This document shows, in pieces, positions 1 to 10,100 of a stretch of DNA of 39,293 nt (its first letter is position 1; each line of letters begins with the position of its first letter). This stretch comes from a candidate division KSB1 bacterium (GTDB lineage: Bacteria > Zhuqueibacterota > Zhuqueibacteria > Zhuqueibacterales > Zhuqueibacteraceae), in assembly GCA_034506255.1 (NCBI GenBank), contig JAPDPX010000019.1, forward strand, positions 1 through 39,293, read 5' to 3'. Made by a program: the position numbers and the translations under genes. Below the pieces are notes generated by a model, which saw only the letters and a list, made by a program, of their open reading frames with translations, made no database searches and was not told where the DNA came from.

Positions 1-1296
1 AGGGCCGTTATCTGAATTGCCATTCGGTTGCCATTTCCGGCTGGTCGCCACAAAAGTGCGCGCTAAAAAAAGTTCGAAAATACCTCTTGCTTCGGCAAGC
101 TTCAAGATGGGTTCACCGGGTGGATACCTTTTAACATTTTTTGCAATTTCGCCGCACAAATCGCTGGCTATGGCGTTACCCTGGAAAGTAATCTCGCAGT
201 CGTGCGTGGCGTGGCACAGGCCTCTCTGCCTGCAAACAAAATATATGCGCTGACTTCCCGCACGTTATTGAGGCATTAACACAAAAATACTTTTGTAGTA
301 CCTGAATTTTGCATCCAGATTGATCCCCTCTGCGGGCAACGTCGATTTGATTGCGACGCCCAACCACCAAAGGGGTGGAGCATAAAAAATTTTTGCAGGC
401 AAACCTGCGGTCAACTCCGGTAAGAGGGAACTGTTTTTAGTAAAGCGGCATATCGCATTTCCAAAAACTCCATCAGGAATGACCTGCCTGGCTTTCCTCA
501 AAAAAACCACACCAGATCATGCGCAATTCTACAGGCTACTGACGGAGTTTAAAGACGCGCAAGCTTCGAATGCCTACAAACAGTTCAATCCTGACGGACT
601 TTTGTGAGCACGCCATTTCTTCCGGGCAATGGCAAGCCAAAATGCAAAATTCAGGTAGTAGTAGTAGACTCTTCTGGGCTAATGCCTTAAGGCACGACTA
701 CGAAAGCTCATTTTCATTCTGGTGGATGCTCATACGGGCATGGCAGATTACTACAACAACAGCTTTGCAGCGAATGGTCAGGCTCCCACCAAGGCGGGGG
801 CACTCCTTCCGGTGACCGCTGACCGTGTGATCGGGCTGTCCAGCCTGTGGTCGGATCGCGCTGACCGCACAGGAGAAGAACTGGGGGGGGACATTCGCAC
901 GCGGCGGCCAGGAGAATTTTGCGAGATAGTACATGACCGGAGCACATACACAAGTGGTGGTGCACGAGTTGAAAACCATCGCCGGGCTGCAAACACCCGC
1001 CGGCAGACGCCAGAACCTTTTCCGGTCTGCGCTGGCGAATGCTGTATTGCCAGCCTGGAAAAAGTGTTTATCCGGTGTGCTGGCCGGTTTTGGGGCTGGG
1101 GCGAGGTTGTGTCTGTTGTGAATGATTTCGCGCTCTTGTTTCGGTGGGCTCGTGACGGACAGGTCTGCTGTAAATCATTATCAGACTAACTAACTTTCGG
1201 CAGGTGGCCCGTGATTGTTGCATCCAGGCCTGGTCCGGTCAAGGCCCCGAGCTATGAATGAATCCTGCCTGCGGCACCCAACGAGGTACAATTCCA
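1..1296. other. Gene-poor, apparently degenerate region
   Basis: I see no gene I can support here. Short overlapping open frames occur on both strands, but none has a good ribosome site, a recognisable motif or a consistent codon pattern. The most protein-like stretch is open from 386 to 607 on the plus strand and has no start codon near its beginning; it could be a gene remnant, but I do not recognise it. A short GTA run lies at 657-666. No tRNA-like arms were seen. Confidence 0.4.
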
Positions 1297-1336
1297 AGTT
1301 CTTGAAAAGAAAAACCCAGTGCTGCCACTGGGTTTC
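1297..1336 (-). terminator. Rho-independent terminator of the small basic protein gene
   Basis: A perfect 10-bp inverted repeat (AAACCCAGTG at 1312-1321, CACTGGGTTT at 1326-1335) encloses a 4-nt loop. Read on the minus strand the hairpin is followed by a T-rich tract (complement of 1297-1314). It lies about 40 nt beyond the stop codon of the minus-strand gene 1378-1704, which is the expected place and orientation. Confidence 0.85.
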
Positions 1337-1377
1337 CTTTTGTTTCAACTGCGGGTATCGCTGACGGCTTCTGGCTC

Positions 1378-1704
1378 TTATTGCGCGTTCAAGCTGGCTT
1401 TGTAATCCCTCAAATTGGTAAAGCCTGCCTTGTGCGCTTTTTCCCAAAGCAGCCGCATGGCAGCAGCAGTTTTCCGGTTGCGTCTGCCCCTCTGGCCGGC
1501 TGCGGCTTTCACTTTCTTGGTTTTACCCTGTGCCCGAACTTTGGCTTTGCGGCGTTTCAGAATCCTGCGTGCCGCAGCTTGGGCCGGCGATTTTCCAGTA
1601 CGTAGCTGTGTCTGCAATTCGGCAATTTCCGCATCGACTCGGTCCCGTTCAGCCATTAGGCTTTCCAACGCAAGAGCAATCACTCGCTTCTGATCAACCG
1701 ACAT
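1378..1704 (-). CDS. Small basic protein of unknown function
   Basis: This is a 108-residue protein that I do not assign to a family. The N-terminal third (about residues 1-38) is rich in Glu, Gln and Leu and could form a helix or short coiled coil. The middle (about 40-80) is strongly basic, with runs such as RRILKRRKAKVRAQGK and QRGRRNRK, which suggests nucleic-acid binding. The C-terminus (AGFTNLRDYKASLNAQ) is more mixed. Support for a real gene: an AAGGAAGG ribosome site 8 nt before the ATG and a strong hairpin terminator after the stop. It stands alone in a gene-poor region, so context gives no clue to function. A DNA- or RNA-binding role is inference from composition only. Confidence 0.7.
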   Translation of the reverse strand: MSVDQKRVIALALESLMAERDRVDAEIAELQTQLRTGKSPAQAAARRILKRRKAKVRAQGKTKKVKAAAGQRGRRNRKTAAAMRLLWEKAHKAGFTNLRDYKASLNAQ

Positions 1705-3066
1705 GTCATGTTCCTTCCTTGAAATTAAAGTTGGTTCTTTTGAGGCACGATGAAGTCAGCCAAAACTCTGCATAACAAGCTTCATTGTGCTTAAAACGGA
1801 CACTATAAGAAGAACAATGTAACCGTAAATGTCAAGTACTTTGCTGTCAGCAGGGCTTTAAGGCATTTCATTCGAAAAAAGAGGAACGGTAACGCCAGAT
1901 GCTATATTAAGAAGCTTTCACAAGACAACATCTGACAAATGTGCCGGTTTGAAAATCTTCGGGCCATTTGCAGAAATTCCCCGTCCGACTACTTTTCGAA
2001 TCAATTTTGATGATTGCATTTCTTTGTCAACCAGGCTTTCAAAAGTCCGAGCGCCCGGGCAGTTTTGCGAATGACTGCATTCTTGCTTTGCAGGCAACAT
2101 CGCAATGAATGAACCGGGGTTCTCTCCCGCAAATTGCCCGAGTTTTTGTGAAGCTTCGATTGTTTCTGATAATCATCCCTTGCTTGCCGGTTCGTGGCAA
2201 AGTCTGCCGATGAATCCACTGTATTTCCACTGCACGCAGCCACCGTTGCTTTTTGTTATCCTGCCACGAGGCGTCCCGGGCAGAACATTCATCTCATTTG
2301 CGACAGATGAATCGTGCCAGTATTGGAGAAGGGCCTGCACTCCAGGCGAACAACGGCTTTCCTGCCAAAGGGGAAAGGCAATATGCCTTTTGCGTTATTC
2401 CCTCTCCATACGGCACAAGCTGGCGGTCACCGAAAAAATTCGGATTTTATTTTTCGGATCTTGCACCAAAGGTCCGCATACAGCGTCATCGCGGACGCCT
2501 TCACTTGCCCACCCTCATTCCAGCTTGATGCTGTAAAATATCCGTCCGAAATCACCGACATTTGATGAGGTGTTTCTGCAACGGCTTGGCCGTTGCCGCA
2601 AATACACCGGATTTTTTACGCGTCTTGCTGTTTTGAACACCCCGCTCAACTGGGATGGGAAAATTTTCGGACAGACGCTCAATGAAGCGCGTGCGTCATA
2701 TGGCCATCCACTGCGGCTTTTTACCCATTTGCCCATGTGCAAGTGATTGTCTCGGTCCTGCTCGCCGGGGAAGGAAAATGTTTCAAAAAATTACAACAGC
2801 ATAACAGCCTGCCTCAGGTGGTCAATTTTTAGCCGCATCTCACTCATCGCTTCAAACTCCGAAATCAGAAGTGACTGCATTTGATATTTATCGACTTCCG
2901 TGCTCGTCAATTATACACAAACACACCTAAAGTGCCAAAAAATGACTGAATGCGGTACACATACAACTTTGGCAAAATTGTTGCTGAGAGCCAGGACGAT
3001 TTGTTCAGTTTTCCTGGCAAAATGGGCGTCGCAGGCCAACAAATTCACAGTGTTCAGCAACTACCC
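1705..3066. other. Intergenic stretch with no supported gene
   Basis: About 1.36 kb between the small basic gene and the large secreted-protein gene. Open frames are short and lack ribosome sites. The plus-strand frame from about 2533 to 2745 reads like ordinary protein, but it has no start codon with a ribosome site and I do not recognise it; it may be a remnant. The last 200 bases are AT-richer and probably hold the promoter of the 3081 gene, though no clear -35/-10 pair with good spacing was found. Confidence 0.4.
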
Positions 3067-3072
3067 AAGGAG
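3067..3072 (+). promoter_or_regulatory. Ribosome binding site deciding the 3081 start
   Basis: AAGGAG lies 8 nt before the ATG at 3081. An in-frame GTG at 3072 overlaps this ribosome site, so it is unlikely to be the start. Confidence 0.8.
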
Positions 3073-3080
3073 TGAGGTCG

Positions 3081-6000
3081 ATGAGACAAAAGAGATTACG
3101 GCGTTATGTTTTGCATGGCTTTTTGATCTTTCTGAGTGCGGCAGCTTCGGCACAGGAGGTCAAAGTCTGGACAGGCTCTGTCTCGCGTGCCTGGTCGGAT
3201 GCCGGCAACTGGCTGCCGGCTGGCCAGCCGCAGGCAATCAACATCGTGGTCATTAAAAAAGCGGCAAACGGCAATCATCCCATTCTTGATGACGATGCCA
3301 GCGTGGCCAGTCTCACCATCGATCTGGGCGCCAGCCTGACGGTCAACGGCCATACGTTGACGGTCGCCGGCGATTTCAAAGTGGGCACCAGCGGCATCGC
3401 AATTGATCACTTGATCATGAGCCATGCTGATGACGAGATCATTGTCAACGGTAATGCGTTTTTCGCGGCCCGCACGCGGCTGGAGGCCGGCCGTCTGGTG
3501 CTGCGCGGCAATCTCGTTCAGGAGGCGGTGAACATCGCGTTGCAACCGGCGGGCACCGTGATCATTTTCGCGGGCGCGGCGCCGCAGACAGTGCACTTCC
3601 AGCGGCCCGGCACCAACAACCAATCCTTTCTCCGCGATGTCATCGTGCGCAATCCCGCGGGAGTGACGTTCCTGAGCAACGTGCATGTAACCGGTTTGCT
3701 GCAATTGCAGGAGGGCGGCCGGCTGCTGCAGGCGGATTCCGTCGCGACTTATTTTCATCAGCAATTGCCGCTCACCACGGCGGGCGACTACCGCGTGCGC
3801 AACACCCTGGTGGCCAGCCCGATCGTGATGGACGGCGACCGCGCGCTGCCACATCCTGAAAACGATTTGACCATCCTCAGTCGCCAGGCACTTGCTCTTA
3901 ACAGCCACAAACTGCTGGTGGGTGGAACATTGACCGTCAAGGCCTACAATGACCACAAGCATTTGATTCTGGCACAGGCGGCAGATGTTTTGGAAATCGG
4001 TGGTGCAGCCATCTTTGAAGGATACAGCACGCTGACTGCGGGCACGATCATCGTGCGCGGGGATCTGAAGCAACGCGTCAGCAGCGCGGCCCTGCAGCCC
4101 GCCGGCACCGTGTTCGTGTTGGCAGGCACGCAGACGCAGACCGTGAGCTTCGAGCGGCCCGGCGTGTTGAATCGTTCCTTCCTGCAGGATGTGATCATCA
4201 GAAATCCCGCCGGCGTTCGCTTCGCGACCGATGTCTATCTCACCGGCCGCCTGACTGTTGCAGCCGGCAGGGTGATGCAGGAGGCCGGCCAGGGGACATA
4301 CTATGTCAGTGCGCTGCCAAATCTCGCGGGCGGTGAGTATGCCATCAGCAACAGCTATGTTGCCGGTGCCCTGGCGCTCGATGCCGATCTGAGCCTGCCC
4401 GCTGCCGGCAGTCATCTCACGATCCTGCCACGCTGTTCCCTCACTCTCAACGGCCACACCCTGCGGGTCGGCGGCAATTTCACCGTCCGGGTTTTTGAAG
4501 AATACAAACATTTGTTCATGACCCAGACGACGGACACGCTGGAGATCAATGGTGATGCGGAGTTTCAAGGGCAAAGTGAGCTGACAGCGGGAGTGATCAT
4601 CATCAGGGGTGATATTTTACAAAAGGTCAGCAGCAAGTCCTTGCAACCGGCGGGCACGCATTTCTTGCTGGCCGGCCGCGCACCGCAGAGCGTGTTTTTC
4701 GAAAAACCCGGAACGGGCAATCGCTCCCACTTCAAAGACCTGACCGTGCGCAATGCCGCTGGGGTCACCTTCGTCTCCGACATCTACATTACCGGCCGGC
4801 TGGTGCTGGAGGCGGGTGGCAGCTTGCAGCAAGCCGCCGGCTTCAGCACCAACTACACCGGCGCCCTACCGCGCATCACGGGGGGCACGTATGCCGTTCA
4901 CAACACCAACATCGCAGGCGCACTGGTCATGGAGCAGGACCTGCTCCTGGCGCTGCCGGTAAACAATGTCACCATTCTGCCGAGGCAATCGCTGACGCTC
5001 AACGGCCACACACTGGAGATTGGCGGCAACTTCAAAGCCGGCGTGTTCAGCGCGGAGAAGCATTTGATCATGAGCAATCCCGCGGACCGGCTGATCGTAA
5101 ATGGCGATGCCACCTTCGAGGGTTTGAATGTGCTGCAGGCCGGTTCCATCGTGCTGCGCGGCAATCTGATGCAGGCAGTCAGCGCCGCCGCGCTTCAACC
5201 GGAGGGCACCGTCTTTGTGTTCGATGGCAGCAAGCCGCAAATCATCTCGTTCGAGCGCCCCGGCACCGGCACGCGTTCATATCTGCGCGAGGTGACCATC
5301 GCGCGCGGTGCCAGTGTGCGCGCCATCTCCGATGTCTTTATTACCGGCGGGATCAACAACTTCGGAAAGTTCGAAGTGCTTGAGACGCGCTCCCTTTTCC
5401 TGGGCGGTGCAGTCGGTGTCAATCATGCGGGCGGCACGCTGGTGGGCAACGGCACGGTGAATACTCCGGCGAAATCGTTCACCAACGAAGGCGTGGTGCG
5501 GCCCGGAGCCTCGCCCGGCATCATGCGCATTGCCGGCTCCTACGAACAAAAGCCGGCCGGCAAGTTGCTCATTGAAATTGGCGGTTTGCAGGCCGGCACG
5601 CAGTATTCCCGGCTCGTGGTGACACACAACGCGATCTTGGACGGCACGCTGGAGTTGGAACTCACTCCCGCCTACCGCGCGAGTGTGGGAGACAGTTTTC
5701 GCGTGATGGAATATGGCTCGGCCAGCGGCCAGTTCAGCCAGGTGATCAGCAACCCGCCCCGGAACATCGAGTTTCACGTGCGCTATCGCCCCACGGGCGT
5801 GGATGTCTTTGCGGTCGCGGCGGCCAATCGCGCGCCGCTGGCACGACCGGATTCGATCACCACGCGCATGAACACGCCGGTCACCGTTGCGATTCTGCGC
5901 AACGATTTCGATGCCAATGATGATGCCTTGCGCGTGACCGCACTCGATCTCGCCAATACCCTCGGCCAGGCTCGAATCATCGGGGACAGCAGCATCATTT

Positions 6001-7013
6001 ACACGCCCCCGCGGAATTTTCATGGAAGGGATTCCCTGGGTTATACCGTTGAGGACGGCCGCGGCGGCAGCAGCACGGCGCGCGTGTACGTGACCGTAAT
6101 GGCGGTCAACCGGCAGCCGGTGGTGGCCGGCACCATCCCCAATGTCGCCCTCCAGGAAAACGGTGACGCCACGGTTTTGTTTGACAAACTGCACACCGTG
6201 TTTGCCGATCCCGATGGTGATGTGCTCACGCTCAGCGCCAGTGCCGGCCCCGGCCTCACCGTCTGGATCACCGGGGATTCGCTGTGGGGCAAACCGCAAC
6301 AGGATTTCTCCGGCCCGGTGGAGATCATCGTCACTGCGCGCGACAACTCCAATGCCGTGGCGCTCACGAGTTTCATCGTCAACGTCATCGGCGCCAACAA
6401 GCCGCCGGCGGCCTTCAAGCTGTTGCAGCCGCAGGACGGGGCAGTCATCAATCCACTGGCGCCGGTGATGATGCGCTGGCAGCCGGCCGCGGATGCCAAC
6501 GGTGACTCGCTGGTGTACAGCGTGCGCATCTTCAATGCCGTCACCGATACGACGATTGCCGGCCTCAAAGCGCCCGAACTGCGTTTCAACGGCAGGGATT
6601 TTCTGCGCGGGGCCACGACTTATCACTGGCTGGTTTACGCCCGCGATGCGGAATTCACCACAGCCAGTGCGGACACCTTCCGCTTCACTACGGCTGCGGT
6701 CACTGCGGTCGAGAATCAAACCGGCCAGACGCCGACAACCTTTGCACTCGAACAGAACTATCCCAATCCCTTTAATCCCAGCACCACGATTGGTTTTGCA
6801 CTGCCGCAGGCAAATGACATGAGTCTCGCGATTTTCAACAGCAATGGCCAGTTGGTGAAACGGTTGGTGGCGGGCAGGATGCCGGCCGGCCGGCACAGCG
6901 TGGTGTGGGACGGCACGAATGATCAGGGCGAGCGGGTGGCGACCGGGATGTACTTGTATGTGATCAAAGCCGGCAGCTTCACCGCGCAGCGCAAGCTCGT
7001 GCTGGCAAAGTAA
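3081..7013 (+). CDS. Secreted repeat protein with T9SS-type C-terminal sorting domain
   Basis: A 1310-residue exported protein. The basic N-terminus and hydrophobic stretch FLIFLSAAASA followed by Q form a typical signal peptide. A G/N-rich start (about residues 28-84) leads into four tandem repeats of about 183 residues beginning near 85, 270, 453 and 637. Each opens with a motif like SLTLNGHTL.VGGNF and carries LQPAGT and FLxDVxxRNPAGV segments, which suggests a β-solenoid or β-sandwich adhesin-like stalk; the fourth is cut short. Three Ig/cadherin-like domains follow (about 916, 1009 and 1106; motifs DANDDAL and ADPDGDVL). The end (about 1220-1310) is a FlgD-like sorting domain with QNYPNPFNPSTTIGFALP. 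Such tails direct type IX secretion in FCB bacteria. The product is probably surface-attached or released; its ligand is unknown. Followed by a strong terminator, so it is probably monocistronic. Confidence 0.92.
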   Translation: MRQKRLRRYVLHGFLIFLSAAASAQEVKVWTGSVSRAWSDAGNWLPAGQPQAINIVVIKKAANGNHPILDDDASVASLTIDLGASLTVNGHTLTVAGDFKVGTSGIAIDHLIMSHADDEIIVNGNAFFAARTRLEAGRLVLRGNLVQEAVNIALQPAGTVIIFAGAAPQTVHFQRPGTNNQSFLRDVIVRNPAGVTFLSNVHVTGLLQLQEGGRLLQADSVATYFHQQLPLTTAGDYRVRNTLVASPIVMDGDRALPHPENDLTILSRQALALNSHKLLVGGTLTVKAYNDHKHLILAQAADVLEIGGAAIFEGYSTLTAGTIIVRGDLKQRVSSAALQPAGTVFVLAGTQTQTVSFERPGVLNRSFLQDVIIRNPAGVRFATDVYLTGRLTVAAGRVMQEAGQGTYYVSALPNLAGGEYAISNSYVAGALALDADLSLPAAGSHLTILPRCSLTLNGHTLRVGGNFTVRVFEEYKHLFMTQTTDTLEINGDAEFQGQSELTAGVIIIRGDILQKVSSKSLQPAGTHFLLAGRAPQSVFFEKPGTGNRSHFKDLTVRNAAGVTFVSDIYITGRLVLEAGGSLQQAAGFSTNYTGALPRITGGTYAVHNTNIAGALVMEQDLLLALPVNNVTILPRQSLTLNGHTLEIGGNFKAGVFSAEKHLIMSNPADRLIVNGDATFEGLNVLQAGSIVLRGNLMQAVSAAALQPEGTVFVFDGSKPQIISFERPGTGTRSYLREVTIARGASVRAISDVFITGGINNFGKFEVLETRSLFLGGAVGVNHAGGTLVGNGTVNTPAKSFTNEGVVRPGASPGIMRIAGSYEQKPAGKLLIEIGGLQAGTQYSRLVVTHNAILDGTLELELTPAYRASVGDSFRVMEYGSASGQFSQVISNPPRNIEFHVRYRPTGVDVFAVAAANRAPLARPDSITTRMNTPVTVAILRNDFDANDDALRVTALDLANTLGQARIIGDSSIIYTPPRNFHGRDSLGYTVEDGRGGSSTARVYVTVMAVNRQPVVAGTIPNVALQENGDATVLFDKLHTVFADPDGDVLTLSASAGPGLTVWITGDSLWGKPQQDFSGPVEIIVTARDNSNAVALTSFIVNVIGANKPPAAFKLLQPQDGAVINPLAPVMMRWQPAADANGDSLVYSVRIFNAVTDTTIAGLKAPELRFNGRDFLRGATTYHWLVYARDAEFTTASADTFRFTTAAVTAVENQTGQTPTTFALEQNYPNPFNPSTTIGFALPQANDMSLAIFNSNGQLVKRLVAGRMPAGRHSVVWDGTNDQGERVATGMYLYVIKAGSFTAQRKLVLAK
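3333..5400 (+). repeat. Four intragenic tandem repeats of about 550 bp
   Basis: Units begin at 3333, 3888, 4437 and 4989 (spacing 555, 549, 552 bp). They encode the about 183-residue repeats of the secreted protein and share motifs in the same order, with substitutions throughout. The fourth unit is incomplete. The near-constant length keeps the frame. Confidence 0.85.
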
Positions 7014-7050
7014 GCGCGCGCCGCGAGGCGCAGTTGTTTCGATCCCTTGG

Positions 7051-7090
7051 TGACCAGCTCATCCGGAGTGATGGGCTGGTCATTTTGTTT
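7051..7090 (+). terminator. Rho-independent terminator after the T9SS repeat protein
   Basis: A 12-bp stem (7051-7062 with 7071-7082, one G-T pair) and an 8-nt loop are followed by TTTTGTTT on the plus strand. It lies 37 nt after the stop codon at 7013 and before the convergent kinase gene. Confidence 0.85.
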
Positions 7091-7111
7091 GATGTGGGGC
7101 AGCGACGGTGC

Positions 7112-10100
7112 TCAGGCGTCGCGGGGCAACAGGATCACGAACTCGGCAAAGCGGCCTTCTTCGCTCTCGACGCGAATCTGGCCGCGGTGCTGTTGCACGA
7201 TGATGTCATAACTGATCGACAAGCCCAATCCCGTGCCCTGCCCGGCCGGCTTGGTGGTGAAGAAAGGCGTGAAGATGCGGTCACGAATCTGCGGCGGGAT
7301 GCCGTTGCCATTGTCGCGAATGCAGATTTCGACTTGGTCGCGCAGGTTGCGGGTGCGCACCGTCAGCGTGGGTGAGAAGCCCGCGGGGTTCAGTTTTTTC
7401 TTCTCATTGGCCGCAAAGCAGGCGTTGTTGATGAGATTAAGAAACACGCGGCTCAAATCCTGCGGGATGACGCGCAGCGGGCCGATGCTGTCGTCATATT
7501 CTTTTGTAATTGTGATGTTGAACGACGCGTCGTTCGCGCGCAAACCGTGATAAGTCAGATTGAGCGCCTGATCCACCAGCGCGTTGATATCGGCCCATTC
7601 GCGCTCGCCGGTCTTGCCGCGCGAATGCTGCATCATGCTCTTCACGATGCTGTCCGCGCGTTTGCCGTGCTGGTTGATCTTCTCGGCGTTTTGGATCAAC
7701 GTTTCAACAATCCCCACGATCATGCCAAAATCAGCATCACCGATTGTCTCCTGTCCCTTCGCCCTGTGTTTTTCCAGCTCTTCCCGCAGCTCCTTCGCCA
7801 ATTCCACAGAGAGCAAGGCGAAATTGTTCACGAAATTCAGGGGGTTTTTGATCTCGTGCGCGATGCCGGCGGTAAGCTGGCCCAATGACGCCAGCTTTTC
7901 CTGGGTGATCAGTTGCTGCTGGGTGGCTTTCAGATGTTCATGCGCCTTGCCCAGCGCCTCATACGCCGTGCGCAGCTCATCCGCCTTGCGCAGCTCCAAT
8001 TCCTTGCGTTCGTTTTCAGCTTGCAGAACCTTTGCCTGTGTCTCGATGACGCGCATTTGCGCCTCCGCGGCCTGCGCCCGCAGCTCCGCTTCACGGATTT
8101 GCGCCTGCGCCCGCTCTCTGGCCAGCAGCCGCTGCCGCTGGATGCGATCCACCGCGAAAATGCCGGCCAGCAACAACGCATCATAAGCGGCATAGGCCCA
8201 GCGCGTGCGCCACCACGGCGGCGTAATCGAGAAATGCAAAGCCGTTCCCGCCTCATTCCACACGCCGTCGTTGTTGGAGCCTTTCACCCGCAGCGTATAA
8301 TCCCCGGGGTCAAGATTGGTGAAGGTGATTTCGCGCTTGTTGCCGAGTTGCAGCCAGCGGTCATTCAATCCTTCCAGCATGTAGGCGTATTGGTTTTTCG
8401 CGCTATTGCGGAAATTGAGCGCCGCCACTTCGAAGGTGAGAATCTCGTCTTTGTAAGAGAGCCGGATCTGCGGCCGCGCCGCCACACCCTTTTCCGCGAG
8501 GGCGACGCCTTCCGCCACGTCGGTGTTGTAGCGCTTCAGGCCGGTGATCACCACCGGCGGCAGATGGGGATTGTCCTTGACGCTGTCTGGATGAAAAACG
8601 TTGAAGCCATTGATGCCGCCGAAATAGAGTTCGCCGTTGCGGCCGCGAAAGGCGGCCTCGGCATTGAACTCGTTGCTTTGCAGGCCGTCGTGCACGTCGT
8701 AATTGCGGAAGCTCTCGTTGCGCGGATCGAACTTGGACAAGCCACTGTTCGTGCTCAGCCACAAATTACCGTGATCGTCCTCCAGAATGCCATAGATCAC
8801 CGCATTGGGCAAACCCTCCTTCTCCCGGTAGTGCTTGAACGTTTGCGCCTGCGGATCGAAACGATTGAGGCCGGCGCGCGTGCCGATCCACAAGATGCCG
8901 GCGCGATCTTCATGCATCGACCAAATTGTGTTGTTGCTCAGGCTGTTGGGATTGGCAGGATCGTTGCGATGATGCCGGAACGTTTCGCTGGCGCGATCGA
9001 ATTCTTCGAGGCCTTCAGCTTCCGTTGCAATCCAGAGCCTGCCCGCGCGATCTTCATGAATCAGCCAGATGGCATTGGAGCTGATGCTGAGCGAATCGCC
9101 GGGGTCGTTGCGGAAGTGGCGAACGGTCTCGCTGGCGCGGTCGAAGCGGTTGAGGCCCCCGCCCCAGGTACCGATCCACAACACGCCGGGCCGGCGGCGA
9201 TCTGCATGGATGGCAGTGACCCACTTGTAGCTCAGGCTGCGGGGATTTTGTGGGTCGCGCTGATACGTGTGGAAACGCACACGGCCACGGTCATCGCGCC
9301 ACTGGCGTGCCAGCCCACCCTGCGTGCCAATCCACAAATCGCCGGTCTGATCTTCATTAATGGCCCACACGGAATTGTTGGGCAGGCTGTGCGGATCACG
9401 CGGATCATTCTGATAGTGGCGAAACGTCTCGGTGGTGCGGTCGAAAAGATCGAGGCCGCCGCTCATCGTACCGATCCATACGCGGCCGCTGCGGTCTTCA
9501 TAGATCGACCACACCGAATTATCGCTCAAGCTGCGGGGGTTCTCAACATCATGCTGATAATGGCGGAACGGCGCCGGCGCCCGATCGGCGCGGCTCACGC
9601 CGTCGCGCGTGCCAATCCACAAATCTCCGCTTCGGTCTTCACAAGCAGAGTAGATTTCGTTGCTGCTCAGGCTGTACGGGTCTTGCGGTGCATGGGGATA
9701 ATGCCGAAAGGTCCCCGTCGCCGCCTCATAAACATTCAAGCCGCCGCCATGCGTACCGACCCACAGCGCGCCGGCGCGATCGACATAAACCAACCACACA
9801 TCATCGTGACTCAATCCCAAAGGATTGCCGGCCTCGAAGCGATAACGTGTGAAGATTCCCGCCGCGCGATGCTCCCGCGGCAGACAGCAAAGCCCGCTTT
9901 TGGTGGCAATCCACAGGTTGCCCTGCCGGTCTTCACAAAGTGATCGCACCCACCCCCCACTCAGGCTTTGTGAGTCGGCGGGATCATGTTGGTAGCGAAC
10001 AAACCTGCCGTCCGCTCGCGCCTCGGGATTCAAGCGCGACAGGCCGCCCCCCCAGGTGCCGATCCACAATACGCCGGCATCATCTTCATAGAGTGAACTA

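Noticed and set aside
386..607. Possible short gene on the plus strand
   Set aside because: Open frame without a start codon at its beginning or a ribosome site, ending in TGA; no recognisable domain. At most a remnant.
722..1189. 155-codon open frame
   Set aside because: No ribosome site, competing antisense frames of similar length and composition unlike the clear genes.
7913..9943. Open frame of 676 codons opposite the histidine kinase propeller
   Set aside because: It follows the blade repeat on the other strand and gives a repetitive Ile/Ala/Arg product without any family feature. The same applies to the long antisense frames at 3096-4574, 5277-6896 and 23556-25493.
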